Of a stretch of DNA of 64,000 nucleotides, positions 36,099 through 44,714 are shown in pieces (within the stretch, counting starts at the first letter, position 1; the number at the start of each line of letters is the position of its first letter). The notes beneath the pieces were generated by a model. That model worked only from the letters and a program-made list of their open reading frames with translations, made no database searches and was not told the origin of the DNA. The position numbers were made by a program, and so were the translations under genes. Origin of the DNA: Vibrio pectenicida (GTDB lineage: Bacteria; Pseudomonadota; Gammaproteobacteria; Enterobacterales; Vibrionaceae); contig AP024890.1 in the NCBI GenBank assembly GCA_024347015.1, positions 124,001-188,000 on the forward strand, in the 5' to 3' direction.

Positions 36099-37823
36099 TT
36101 ATTCGTTAATCACTTTTTCTGGCCAAGGTCTCGTTGGCGCCTCAAAGCTAGGCTCCCCTAATACAGGGCTAGACAATACGTAAAAACCATGGTTAGTAAA
36201 GAGCCAAAATAAGTTTCGGTCATACTCGACATACACCGCATGAGATAAGTTACCCATCGCATAATCAGCCACTTTATCCGGAGCAAATGGTGGAACAAAG
36301 TAAGCTGTTATTTTGGGTTTGTTCGGCTTAGATACATCAAATACTTGCAGACCTGCATTATAAAAGTTGTAGGGCAATAACCCTGACTTGGCAATACCAG
36401 GTTGATGGTAGGCTCCTGTACGTTTAGGACCAAAGCTGCCTCTGCGCTGACAATAGTCTGTAAAATTTGCCTCTTTTGGTGGCATAGGTCTTGGCAAAAC
36501 CCCTTTAACTATTGGATTAGTGGGTTTTGATACATCAATCACATATACATCTTTATAGGGTTCATAACAATCTTCATTCAATGGGTAACCACTATAATAA
36601 ATTAGCCCCGTCTCTTCGACCTGAGATACATCGATAAAATCCCCTTCCGTGCCAGCAACACTAGGCGGGAAAGTAACATGACCTACCGTCTTCATCTGGC
36701 TTGGATCATGTATATCGACCACATAAAGCCCTAACCCTCCCATAGCAGCATACGCATATTCTGATTCTTTATTATTAATAAACAGTGACATACGCGCTCC
36801 CATCCATGAAGTTCGATTACCTACACGAGGATTTTGTTTATATGCTTTTTCATGCTCAGGATCACCAGCGATTTGACCGGGAACTGACAGCATGTCTAAC
36901 AAACGAGGATTGCGAGGATCAGACATGTCCCAAGCCTGGTAGCCGGCACTGTATAAATCGTTAGGGTATTCCGTTAATGCATACTTTTTATCGGGCGCAG
37001 CCGCTAAATACATCACACCATCACCATAATACGACGGTATGTCGCGCACGCCAGAGCCTTGTTGCTGACCAATTGGAGCATCTGGATTAAGAATATCCGT
37101 GGTGCGCTCGGAAAGTAAGGTCCAATCTTCAGGCATTGGCCCTTTCATGCTATATACCTTAAATCCCTTCAAATGCTGACTTTGCCGAATAGCTTTAACT
37201 TGCTCTGGACTACGATATTTATCCTTAAGTAAGCCAAAACGCCTGACCTCATAAGCTTGCACCATCACATAACTTTGCTCAGATTCACTCCATTGAATCG
37301 ACGCGGCGCCCATCATTTCTCCGTCTTTAAAGGGCTGTTGTGCTTCTCCTAGACCCGATTTCCCCCATGTATGCCCTTTAGTTAACAGCAATTTTACGTC
37401 CTTTGGATTCGTAATATCGAAAACCTTCAGATCGCCCCTGACATACTGATACAAGTAGCGCTTGCCATCAAAGTCCACCATATTTTGCCAAGTATGAAAA
37501 GGCTCAACCGTAATCGGATAGTAGGCTTCAACCGTCATATTATGCTGATAGCTTTGCGTATCCCAGTAGTCCAACTGGCCTTCAAACGGCTGCGCTTGAT
37601 GCGAGCTTGGCGCTTCCTTAGGGTGATAAAAACGCCCATCTGGACCAAACCCATAATCTGACGGACTGGGAGCTTTAGGATCCTTATTGGGAGATAAAGC
37701 CACTTGCCTTTTTACCATCTCATCATCAATCACATATGGCGTGTCAGCACTCGCCGCACAAGCCGTATTACTGGCAATCAATGATACTAAAATTAAGGAG
37801 CGTATCGGAATCGAATCAAACAT
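36099..37823 (-). CDS. Exported LVIVD-repeat beta-propeller-like protein
   Basis: A 574-aa exported protein with a signal peptide (MFDSIPIRSLILVSLIASNTACA; the Cys may be lipidated, but the lipobox is weak). Several LVIVD-type repeats are visible: DLKVFDITNPKDVKLL, GLYVVDIHDPSQMKTV, DVYVIDVSKPTNPIV and GLQVFDVSKPNKPKIT, the repeats thought to form a beta-propeller. No enzymatic motif is seen. Start at ATG 37823 with AAGG upstream; the frame also opens at TTG 37841. Monocistronic between terminators. Function unknown. Confidence 0.82.
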   Translation of the reverse strand: MFDSIPIRSLILVSLIASNTACAASADTPYVIDDEMVKRQVALSPNKDPKAPSPSDYGFGPDGRFYHPKEAPSSHQAQPFEGQLDYWDTQSYQHNMTVEAYYPITVEPFHTWQNMVDFDGKRYLYQYVRGDLKVFDITNPKDVKLLLTKGHTWGKSGLGEAQQPFKDGEMMGAASIQWSESEQSYVMVQAYEVRRFGLLKDKYRSPEQVKAIRQSQHLKGFKVYSMKGPMPEDWTLLSERTTDILNPDAPIGQQQGSGVRDIPSYYGDGVMYLAAAPDKKYALTEYPNDLYSAGYQAWDMSDPRNPRLLDMLSVPGQIAGDPEHEKAYKQNPRVGNRTSWMGARMSLFINNKESEYAYAAMGGLGLYVVDIHDPSQMKTVGHVTFPPSVAGTEGDFIDVSQVEETGLIYYSGYPLNEDCYEPYKDVYVIDVSKPTNPIVKGVLPRPMPPKEANFTDYCQRRGSFGPKRTGAYHQPGIAKSGLLPYNFYNAGLQVFDVSKPNKPKITAYFVPPFAPDKVADYAMGNLSHAVYVEYDRNLFWLFTNHGFYVLSSPVLGEPSFEAPTRPWPEKVINE

Positions 37824-37927
37824 AAACAGCCTTATTATCAATCAAGTAAATGAGAATAAGACTATATCTCAGCAGGAAAACAGAAAACTGAACCTTGTTG
37901 GCTTTATCTCAATAGGATATCTGGAGT

Positions 37928-38818
37928 TTAATCAGTAGTGTTGGCGAGAGATACCTCTCTACTTTTCCTTGATTGAGAATACGCAACAGCAAGACTGACT
38001 GCCACGCCAATAAACACCCACTCTAGGGTAAATTGGCTGATACTCAACAAACGATCCATCAAATCATCAATAGTTGAAATCCACATATAAAATACAAACT
38101 TTGCGCCGCTTTGAGTCAGTATCAGTAGAGCAGCGATGGTTTTGGGCAAAAGCATTTTTAGATTTCTGGTGCCGTTTTGACCGATCAGATAACAAATAAA
38201 ATAGGCGGCAATCATAGGCTCAATAAAGGTTACTGATGCAATGATGTCGACTATCTTAGGATATGGGAAAGACAGCACGCCCGATTCAGATGGCGGAGTA
38301 AGAAGCTGAGCAAGTGGGGCTGTGATTTCTTGCAAAAATGGGGTTAGCCAGAGATGTACCCCAACGCTGTAAAAAATGACCACTATTGCTGTGAAAAACA
38401 GATTATAACGCTTTGCTAAGCAGCGCTGAAAACTAACAATAGCTAACGTTATAACAAAGGTTGCTAAAAGCTCGGGAAGGTAGCTTAATACCCAAACAAA
38501 TAAATACTTTTGATCCACTGTATAGCCTGCAGTAAGTGGTAAACGGATAAAAAGCTCTTGAATTGCAGCCATAGTGACAAAAGCAATACCAATATGTTGA
38601 GCGAAGCTGATTGAGGGCTTCCAGCGCACCAATTGCAAACTCAACCAAAGTATTCCTAAGCTTTGAATAACAAATATGAACATATTTATCCATTGCGTCG
38701 GTTGCCATTGAGGATAAGCTACCCCCCAGTTCGTCATTTGTATATGGATATTAACAGCGAGTATTCCCACAATAAAAAGGTAAACTCCGAGTAATAATTT
38801 TGACGATTTAATATTCAT
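37928..38818 (-). CDS. Polytopic membrane protein of unknown family
   Basis: A 296-aa inner-membrane protein with about seven predicted helices (residues about 8-24, 44-65, 75-92, 108-128, 136-158, 190-215, 220-245 and a final one near 262-285). I do not recognise the family. It is the third gene of a compact operon with an HTH regulator and a DUF2975 membrane protein (15 and 9 bp gaps), which suggests a shared membrane or signalling role. No enzymatic motif visible. Confidence 0.6.
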   Translation of the reverse strand: MNIKSSKLLLGVYLFIVGILAVNIHIQMTNWGVAYPQWQPTQWINMFIFVIQSLGILWLSLQLVRWKPSISFAQHIGIAFVTMAAIQELFIRLPLTAGYTVDQKYLFVWVLSYLPELLATFVITLAIVSFQRCLAKRYNLFFTAIVVIFYSVGVHLWLTPFLQEITAPLAQLLTPPSESGVLSFPYPKIVDIIASVTFIEPMIAAYFICYLIGQNGTRNLKMLLPKTIAALLILTQSGAKFVFYMWISTIDDLMDRLLSISQFTLEWVFIGVAVSLAVAYSQSRKSREVSLANTTD

Positions 38819-38833
38819 ATTGATCCCATAAAA

Positions 38834-39052
38834 CTAATTACTTAAAGAATTTGGCTGATACTCTAAAATATCACCGGGCTGGCATTCTAAAGCCTGACAG
38901 ATTTTTTCTAACGTGCTGAAGCGAATTGCTTTGGCTTTGCCATTTTTTAAAATCGATAGGTTTTGCTCACTCACACCCACTCTTTCAGATAACTCTTTTA
39001 AGCGCATCTTGCGTTTGGCCATCATCACATCCAGATTGATAATAATATCCAC
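38834..39052 (-). CDS. Small Cro/C1-type HTH regulator (YozG-like)
   Basis: A 72-aa Xre-family DNA-binding protein. The helix-turn-helix is RLKELSERVGVSEQNLSILKNG, followed by FSTLEKICQALECQPGDILEY, the typical YozG/Cro pattern. Start is GTG 39052 with a strong TAGGAGG overlapping the stop of the DUF2975 gene, so translation is coupled. DUF2975-HTH pairs are common in bacteria; their signal is unknown. Confidence 0.88.
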   Translation of the reverse strand: MDIIINLDVMMAKRKMRLKELSERVGVSEQNLSILKNGKAKAIRFSTLEKICQALECQPGDILEYQPNSLSN

Positions 39053-39061
39053 TGCTACCTC

Positions 39062-39610
39062 CTAAATTGTGTGTTTTTGCTCATCGGCAAGTTGCTGAGC
39101 TTCACGCATAACATGTGAAATAACCACCACAATAAAACCGCAGAATAAGGCCATCACATCTAAACCGGTGAAAGTCAATGCCAGCAAGCGCTCACCAGGA
39201 GGGTTATTAAAACTTAGTGCTACTGAAAAGAGCCCTGAATATACAAAACCACCAATCGCCCAGTAAAAAAAGACAAAGCCAAGTTGGCGATAGTATTTTA
39301 CAGTCTGAATGGTAAATATTTCCCCGTTCTCGTAACTTTTAAATAGATTTTTCAGTAAGATAAGGGCATAAAATACAATTCCACAAGGGAGTAAGCTAAT
39401 CAATAGAGACAACAAACGAGTTTGTAAAGTTAAAGGCTCACTAGTGTATGAACTAACATCATAACTAAGCTCAAATATACCTGACTTAGTCAATATATCA
39501 CCGGAAGTTTGCACTGTTAGCCAAAAATAGATAGTCGCGACAGGTAATAAAACCATCAAAAAGTTAATAACTATCCCAATTCTTCGGCTGTAGATTTGAA
39601 TTTGTTGCAT
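39062..39610 (-). CDS. DUF2975 membrane protein
   Basis: A 182-aa membrane protein with four helices (about 15-35, 60-82, 105-130 and 140-165). FKSYENGEIFTIQTVKYYRQLG, in the loop between helices two and three, is the DUF2975 hallmark. ATG 39610 (MQQIQ) has GGAG at the right spacing; a start at 39622 is less likely. First gene of the HTH operon. It may modulate the HTH protein; this is inferred only from the pairing. Confidence 0.83.
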   Translation of the reverse strand: MQQIQIYSRRIGIVINFLMVLLPVATIYFWLTVQTSGDILTKSGIFELSYDVSSYTSEPLTLQTRLLSLLISLLPCGIVFYALILLKNLFKSYENGEIFTIQTVKYYRQLGFVFFYWAIGGFVYSGLFSVALSFNNPPGERLLALTFTGLDVMALFCGFIVVVISHVMREAQQLADEQKHTI

Positions 39611-39762
39611 AAAGATCTCCAACTGATTGATGGAGGCATCTTAGCATCAAAAACCAACAAAACAACAAAAATTTATTGATAAACATTAAAATTTTATCTT
39701 TATTATGTTTTATTCTTTGCCAATAGCTTAATATGTTAGGAAATGATCCCTGAGATGATTAA

Positions 39763-40941
39763 CTAAAAGTGCCCTGCAACTTGCTCTATCTCGTTCAACG
39801 CATTGTCGATTTGTTCATTTGATACGTAAGGCGCAGGACCCAACCTCAGCTGATCTCCTCGACTATCGGTTTGGATCCCTCTAGCCTTAAGCCGTTTTAC
39901 CCATTCAGCTGCTTTTGGCGTAGTTAAGGATAGAAAACCTGCATTATTTTGAATACTATGTCGCGGAAACGATAAAACCTTGTTCGTAAGGTTTAAGCTT
40001 TCAATGCCTTGCCATAACCTAGTGATTTGTTGCCGATTGAGTTCTGCAAGTCTTGCTACAGATAAATCCTGCTGGTCAAAAAAATCAAATACAGCAGCAG
40101 CACGGTAATGGCTGGTAGGATCATAAGTTGAACCGGCAAATGCGCCTTGCCCTTTGCCATAACTCACTTGATGGGCCTTTTGGTTTAAAGATTCAAACTC
40201 AGCAAACCATCCTGTGATAATTGGCGAACCATTGTAACCTCGGGGAATACGCATAAAGCAATTTCCCTCTCCCGCTTGACAATATTTATAACCACCACCA
40301 ACAATAAACGCGTGTTGCAGCCGCCATTTAGCGAGATCGAACTCAATCACGTTAGTTGCATGGTAGACATCGACTAAGCATGGAATAGAAAGTGACTTTG
40401 CCGCACTGGCAACTTGACCAATTTTTTTGAAGATTTGACTAGTTGCGAAGAAGACCGCCGATAGCATCACTGCGTCTGTCGAACGATCCACTTTTTCTAT
40501 AATACGATCAGCTAAGCTTTCTGATGGTTGAGTAGGAACAACATCTATATGAATGTTTAGCTCTTTAAGCCGTTCTAGTTGACGACGTATTGAATAAAAT
40601 TCACCATCTGTAGTCACTATTTTTATCTGTGTATTTTTCTTCGATTTGAAACAATTGAGATCAGATAAGAACCTAAGAATAAGCTCATGAGTTGACTGCC
40701 CCAGAACAACTTGCCCATTTGGCTCATGCATAGTTAAACGATAAAATACTCTAACTCTCTCTGCTTTTTCAAACGCTAATTCCCATTTATCATCAATGTG
40801 TTTAGCTGCGTCGTTGAAGCAATCTAACACACCCTGCTTTGCCACATCTGGCCACGCCTGATGAGAGTGTCCAGACAGCAAAATGCGCTCAGCAACATCA
40901 AATTCTCGGTAATGCTGCTGTAAATCTTTGGCAATATCCAT
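39763..40941 (-). CDS. Kynureninase-like PLP-dependent enzyme
   Basis: A 392-aa fold-type I PLP enzyme. The probable Schiff-base lysine is in GGGYKYCQAGEGNCFM, and the cofactor Asp in PCLVDVYHAT; GAFAGSTYDPTSHYRAAAV and the C-terminal GDQLRLGPAPY match kynureninase-type enzymes. It lies 18 bp after tryptophan 2,3-dioxygenase in the same operon, which supports cleavage of kynurenine to anthranilate and alanine. Related class V aminotransferases exist, so function rests partly on context. Confidence 0.78.
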   Translation of the reverse strand: MDIAKDLQQHYREFDVAERILLSGHSHQAWPDVAKQGVLDCFNDAAKHIDDKWELAFEKAERVRVFYRLTMHEPNGQVVLGQSTHELILRFLSDLNCFKSKKNTQIKIVTTDGEFYSIRRQLERLKELNIHIDVVPTQPSESLADRIIEKVDRSTDAVMLSAVFFATSQIFKKIGQVASAAKSLSIPCLVDVYHATNVIEFDLAKWRLQHAFIVGGGYKYCQAGEGNCFMRIPRGYNGSPIITGWFAEFESLNQKAHQVSYGKGQGAFAGSTYDPTSHYRAAAVFDFFDQQDLSVARLAELNRQQITRLWQGIESLNLTNKVLSFPRHSIQNNAGFLSLTTPKAAEWVKRLKARGIQTDSRGDQLRLGPAPYVSNEQIDNALNEIEQVAGHF

Positions 40942-40959
40942 TCTTTAATCCTGTTTCGC

Positions 40960-41805
40960 TTAAAGTTGAGTACGTAATTCAAACAGTTCAGGAAAAAAGC
41001 TTATATCGAGTGCTTTTTTTAAAAATGCCACTCCAGATGAGCCTCCGGTACCTCGCTTATGACCAATGATACGTTGCACCGTATACATATGCTTAAATCG
41101 CCATTGCTGAAAACTATCTTCAATATCCACCAGTTTTTCAGCTAATTCGTACAATTCGAAGTATTTATCTGCATCACGATAAACTGTAAGCCATGCATTG
41201 AGTACTGAGCCGTTTTTTTCATAAGGTAAGCTCACATCTCTTAATAGTTGGCTCTTGTCTACCTCTAACCCTTGCTGGGCAAGTATTGACAAGGTCACGT
41301 CATACAAACTAGGCGTTTCGAGCACTGCCTTTAATTCTTGATACGCTTGAGCGTTATTTTCATGAACTTTCAGTAGTGCTTGATTTTTATTGCCTAGCAA
41401 AAATTCAAGCTTGCGATAACCACAGGACTGAAAACCTGAGGAATAGCCCAAAGAATCTCTGAACTTCAGATAATCGACTGGAGTTAGAGTGGAGAGAATA
41501 GACCAAGATTGGGTAAGCTGATTAAAGATTTGTTTAACACGAGAAATCACTTTAGATGCATGGCCAAAATCTCCCTGCTTAAGGTTTTCTATCGCTTCCG
41601 ACAACTCATGACCAGCAAGCTTGAGCCACAATTCACTGGATTGATGAATAATAATAAACAGCATTTCATCGTGTTGGTCGGAGAGAGGTACTTGTGCGGA
41701 AAGGATTTGATTTAATTTTAGATAATCCCCATAAGACATATCGTCTTTAAAATCGGTATGAATGTCTTTTTCCATTTCTCGGAAATTATCATGTGGGCAT
41801 GCCAT
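40960..41805 (-). CDS. kynA: Tryptophan 2,3-dioxygenase
   Basis: A 281-aa haem dioxygenase opening the indole ring of L-tryptophan to N-formylkynurenine. Diagnostic are SYGDYLKLNQILSAQ, HDEMLFIIIHQSSELWLK (residues near the haem), FRDSLGYSSGFQSCGYRKLE, RFKHMYTVQRIIGHKRGTGGSSGV. First gene of the operon with the kynureninase-like enzyme; the intermediate kynurenine formamidase is not in this window. The start at 41805 (MACPHD) is accepted; Met 11 is an alternative. Confidence 0.93.
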   Translation of the reverse strand: MACPHDNFREMEKDIHTDFKDDMSYGDYLKLNQILSAQVPLSDQHDEMLFIIIHQSSELWLKLAGHELSEAIENLKQGDFGHASKVISRVKQIFNQLTQSWSILSTLTPVDYLKFRDSLGYSSGFQSCGYRKLEFLLGNKNQALLKVHENNAQAYQELKAVLETPSLYDVTLSILAQQGLEVDKSQLLRDVSLPYEKNGSVLNAWLTVYRDADKYFELYELAEKLVDIEDSFQQWRFKHMYTVQRIIGHKRGTGGSSGVAFLKKALDISFFPELFELRTQL

Positions 41806-42137
41806 AAGCTAAGTCCTTGCTTTCTTACTGAAGATGCTATCAATTGTATATTATTACGAAAAATTCAAGGTTATCGCTTTAATAACAAAGGACAGACCTA
41901 GAATGAAGTATGTCATTTAGAAAGTCATAGTGAATACAGTTACCTTGATTGATTCACCATAAGTAGCTTTAAAATCTACCTAGAAACCTATAACTAACCA
42001 TAGAAGTAATCTTGAAAAAGTTTGAAGCAATAATTTAGATTATTGTTGATTAATTGATTTTGATGTGACTATCACAAGTTTTTAAGTTATACAGCAGAAT
42101 CATTTACAAAATATGTACTAATGGATTGGATTAGACA
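41806..42137. other. Divergent promoter region, kynA / e(P4) phosphatase
   Basis: A 332-bp AT-rich spacer between divergent genes. I see no ORF, named operator or strong hairpin in it. Confidence 0.4.
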
Positions 42138-42968
42138 GTGAAAAATAGAATAAAGAGCATCATCACCTTGAGCGTAACTACCTTAGCTACATTACTTACT
42201 GGCAATTCTTATGCTACTGATAACAATGAGCATAATTTATTAGCTTACTCAGTAGCTTGGAAACAAACAGCTGCTGAATATAGAGCGCTTTACTATCAGG
42301 GCTTCAATCTTGCCAAAATGCACCTTGATAAAGCACTTATGAATCACAAAAAAGGAGACAAGCCTTTAGCTATAGTGACAGATCTTGATGATACTTTAGT
42401 ACTGCCGCTTGAATACTGGGGAAGGTTGATACAAAACAAGAAGGACTTCTTTGAGGATCCTCTTTGGGATAAATGGATCCCAACAAATGGTATGATTCCA
42501 AGCCCTGGTTCTAACGATTTTCTTGAATACGCAAATCGCAATAATGTAGACATCTTCTATGTCACCTCCCGTGATCAGGGAGAGCCAACATGGGAATTAG
42601 CCAAGCAAAATATTTTGGCTATGGGATTCCCATTGAAAGATGATGCGCACCTCACTGTATTAACGGATACATCCAATAAAGAAACACGCCAAAATGAAAT
42701 ATTAAAGAACTATAACGTGGTTGTGCTCCTTGGTGACAACCTGAATGATTTTAAGCATAAGTACTATATCAAAGGCGATGTAGATGGACGCATTGCTAAG
42801 ATGGAAGAGGACAAAGATTTATTTGGCAGCAAGTACATTCTTTTCCCAAATCCAACAGATGGTCATTGGCTTGCCGCTATTTTTGGTGAATCAGAACCTG
42901 AAGCAACACAAGAGAATCGAAAAACGCTTATTAAAGCAGCAACGAAAACGGCTTGGAAGGATAAATAA
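42138..42968 (+). CDS. 5'-nucleotidase of the lipoprotein e(P4) family (class C acid phosphatase)
   Basis: A 276-aa exported phosphatase of the HAD superfamily, dephosphorylating nucleotides or NMN outside the cytoplasm. The first catalytic motif is TDLDDT (DxDxT), followed by YVTSRDQGE and GDNLNDF, the DDDD signature of class C enzymes. The signal region (KNRIKSIITLSVTTLATLLTGNSYA) lacks the lipobox Cys of H. influenzae e(P4), so it is probably soluble periplasmic or secreted. Start is GTG 42138. Monocistronic. Confidence 0.88.
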   Translation: MKNRIKSIITLSVTTLATLLTGNSYATDNNEHNLLAYSVAWKQTAAEYRALYYQGFNLAKMHLDKALMNHKKGDKPLAIVTDLDDTLVLPLEYWGRLIQNKKDFFEDPLWDKWIPTNGMIPSPGSNDFLEYANRNNVDIFYVTSRDQGEPTWELAKQNILAMGFPLKDDAHLTVLTDTSNKETRQNEILKNYNVVVLLGDNLNDFKHKYYIKGDVDGRIAKMEEDKDLFGSKYILFPNPTDGHWLAAIFGESEPEATQENRKTLIKAATKTAWKDK

Positions 42969-42993
42969 CCTAGTATCATGATATCCAACAAAA

Positions 42994-43020
42994 ATGCCGT
43001 TCACATTACATGAACGGCAT
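42994..43020. terminator. Bidirectional terminator between e(P4) and M28 genes
   Basis: A perfect 10-bp stem ATGCCGTTCA / TGAACGGCAT with a 7-base loop, between convergent genes. Confidence 0.85.
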
Positions 43021-43037
43021 GGTTTATACCCTAACTT

Positions 43038-44588
43038 TTAATCACTTGGGATTTCTTGATTGAAACTAGCCACAATACTTACATCATTAAAGTTTCGATA
43101 GCCTCGAAGCATAATTTTGAACGTTCCTGCTGGCTTGTTGAAAATGCACTGTTCGTTACTACCATTTTGGAATGGACGACAGTCAAATTCTGTCTTAGAT
43201 ACCGGGCCGTCATAGGTCACATACAAATCAGCATCACCTCCTTGTGGTCCAGAAATTGAGATGGTAACTTCTCCCACTTCAGTCGTTGTGAAAGTGAAAA
43301 ACTGCTCATCAAAATAGCCAGAAGAAAGTCCCTCAACAGGTACACCGCCCTCTAGTTCTTTAACTGGCGAATTTATATCATCAAGGCTTGTTTCGACCAA
43401 ATAAGCAACCGCCAACTTTGCAAATTTTGTTGCATGACTTGCTGTAGGATCAGAATTTTCTAGCGTGTCATTGGGGGTATGAAGGTTCGGGTTTGTATCA
43501 TGGAAAAAACTCTCTGCAGGTATTGCAGCTGAATAGCCTGCGTTATGCCAAGACGCATGGTCAGAACATGCGTAACCACAACGATCAGTCTCATAAGTCA
43601 ATTCACTAATATAAGTATCCATCAACTCAGTAAGAAACTCCACTAAATTAGCATCTGTATAATCCGTCATGAAGGTCACATCATGAGCCGATCCTTGATG
43701 GTTAGTCATATCAAGCTGCAAAACGGCAATAACATTAGCCTGCTGCTCATTGAGTGTTTCAGCAATATCTTGAGACCCTCTCAAACCTACCTCCTCAGCC
43801 GCATAAGCATAAAATTTAATGGTACGATCTGGTTGGATACCACTTGCAATCATAAGACGCAACGCTTCGGTTGCCGTAGCAATGCCAGATGCATCATCAT
43901 CAGCTCCCGGAGAAATAGTTCCTTCAGTAGTCCATGAGCCGACAGTGGAATCAAGATGCCCTCCCACAGCTACAATTTCTTCAGGATATTTAGAGCCAAG
44001 TAAGGTCACTTCAACTGATTTTTGCGGATATTCGCTGTGTGAGATTTGCCTTGCAGATGCAAAGGATACCTCCTTAATTTCCTCACTCCAACGTTCAAAT
44101 AGCCAATCGGAAGCAGCGATACCTGTAGAAGTAGTATAGAAACGGTTAGTAAAGCTGGTAAGATTCTCAATGGTGGTTAATATATTATTCGGCTCCACTT
44201 GAGCAATAAGTGATTCAACGGTTTCGTGGTGACTTATCACTGGCTTTTCAAACAAACTCACTGAAAGTGGCATTGCCGCAGCCCTTAAAGCTTTTTCCTG
44301 ATTTTCGTGAACCATATAACCACCACAGCGGTGCTTCTCTTGATGCATATGACTCGATAAAGAAGCTAATTGATTTTGATGGATCTTCGCTACAAGGGTA
44401 TTTGGGTATGCAGCAAAGCCTTTGTGTGAAAAGCTGGTCAATATATCAGCACCATGTTGAGTAATGAGATGTTTAGCATCAGCATCTGTGGTTATCCAGA
44501 CTTCTCCTTCTTTTAGCTCTGTTGAATCGATTGCACCGAAGGCTGACATGTGCCCAAATAAAGCAAGAGTGACAAGTGTTTTTTTCAT
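43038..44588 (-). CDS. Secreted M28 leucyl-aminopeptidase-type protease with C-terminal PPC domain (copy 1)
   Basis: A 516-aa exported di-zinc aminopeptidase of the Vibrio proteolyticus AAP type. Signal peptide MKKTLVTLALFGHMSAFG, a propeptide, then the M28 domain with ligands in GGHLDST, PGADDDASG, the catalytic Glu pair in AAEEVGLRG, QLDMTN and the last His in PNLHTPNDT. RCGYACSDHASWHNAGY matches the disulphide region of AAP. A PPC domain (DEQFFTFTTTE, GDADLYVTYDG, RGYRNF) closes the protein and is usually removed on maturation. Start at ATG 44588, not the longer frame. Tandem paralogue of the next gene. Confidence 0.92.
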   Translation of the reverse strand: MKKTLVTLALFGHMSAFGAIDSTELKEGEVWITTDADAKHLITQHGADILTSFSHKGFAAYPNTLVAKIHQNQLASLSSHMHQEKHRCGGYMVHENQEKALRAAAMPLSVSLFEKPVISHHETVESLIAQVEPNNILTTIENLTSFTNRFYTTSTGIAASDWLFERWSEEIKEVSFASARQISHSEYPQKSVEVTLLGSKYPEEIVAVGGHLDSTVGSWTTEGTISPGADDDASGIATATEALRLMIASGIQPDRTIKFYAYAAEEVGLRGSQDIAETLNEQQANVIAVLQLDMTNHQGSAHDVTFMTDYTDANLVEFLTELMDTYISELTYETDRCGYACSDHASWHNAGYSAAIPAESFFHDTNPNLHTPNDTLENSDPTASHATKFAKLAVAYLVETSLDDINSPVKELEGGVPVEGLSSGYFDEQFFTFTTTEVGEVTISISGPQGGDADLYVTYDGPVSKTEFDCRPFQNGSNEQCIFNKPAGTFKIMLRGYRNFNDVSIVASFNQEIPSD

Positions 44589-44632
44589 AACCAAGCTCAG
44601 TTCCTTTTTTGATATTATTTCTATCGATAAAA

Positions 44633-44656
44633 ATAGGGCTCCCTGGGGAGCCCTAT
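44633..44656 (-). terminator. Terminator of M28 copy 2
   Basis: A perfect 10-bp stem ATAGGGCTCC / GGAGCCCTAT with a 4-base loop and a minus-strand T run, between the two M28 genes. Confidence 0.85.
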
Positions 44657-44714
44657 GGTTCATTCAATTTTATAACACATTGATTATAAAAAACTTTGAC
44701 ACATGTTGGATGTG

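Noticed and set aside
43819..44139. 106-codon frame opposite M28 copy 1
   Set aside because: Antisense to a firmly assigned M28 gene; a matching frame is due to shared codon bias.
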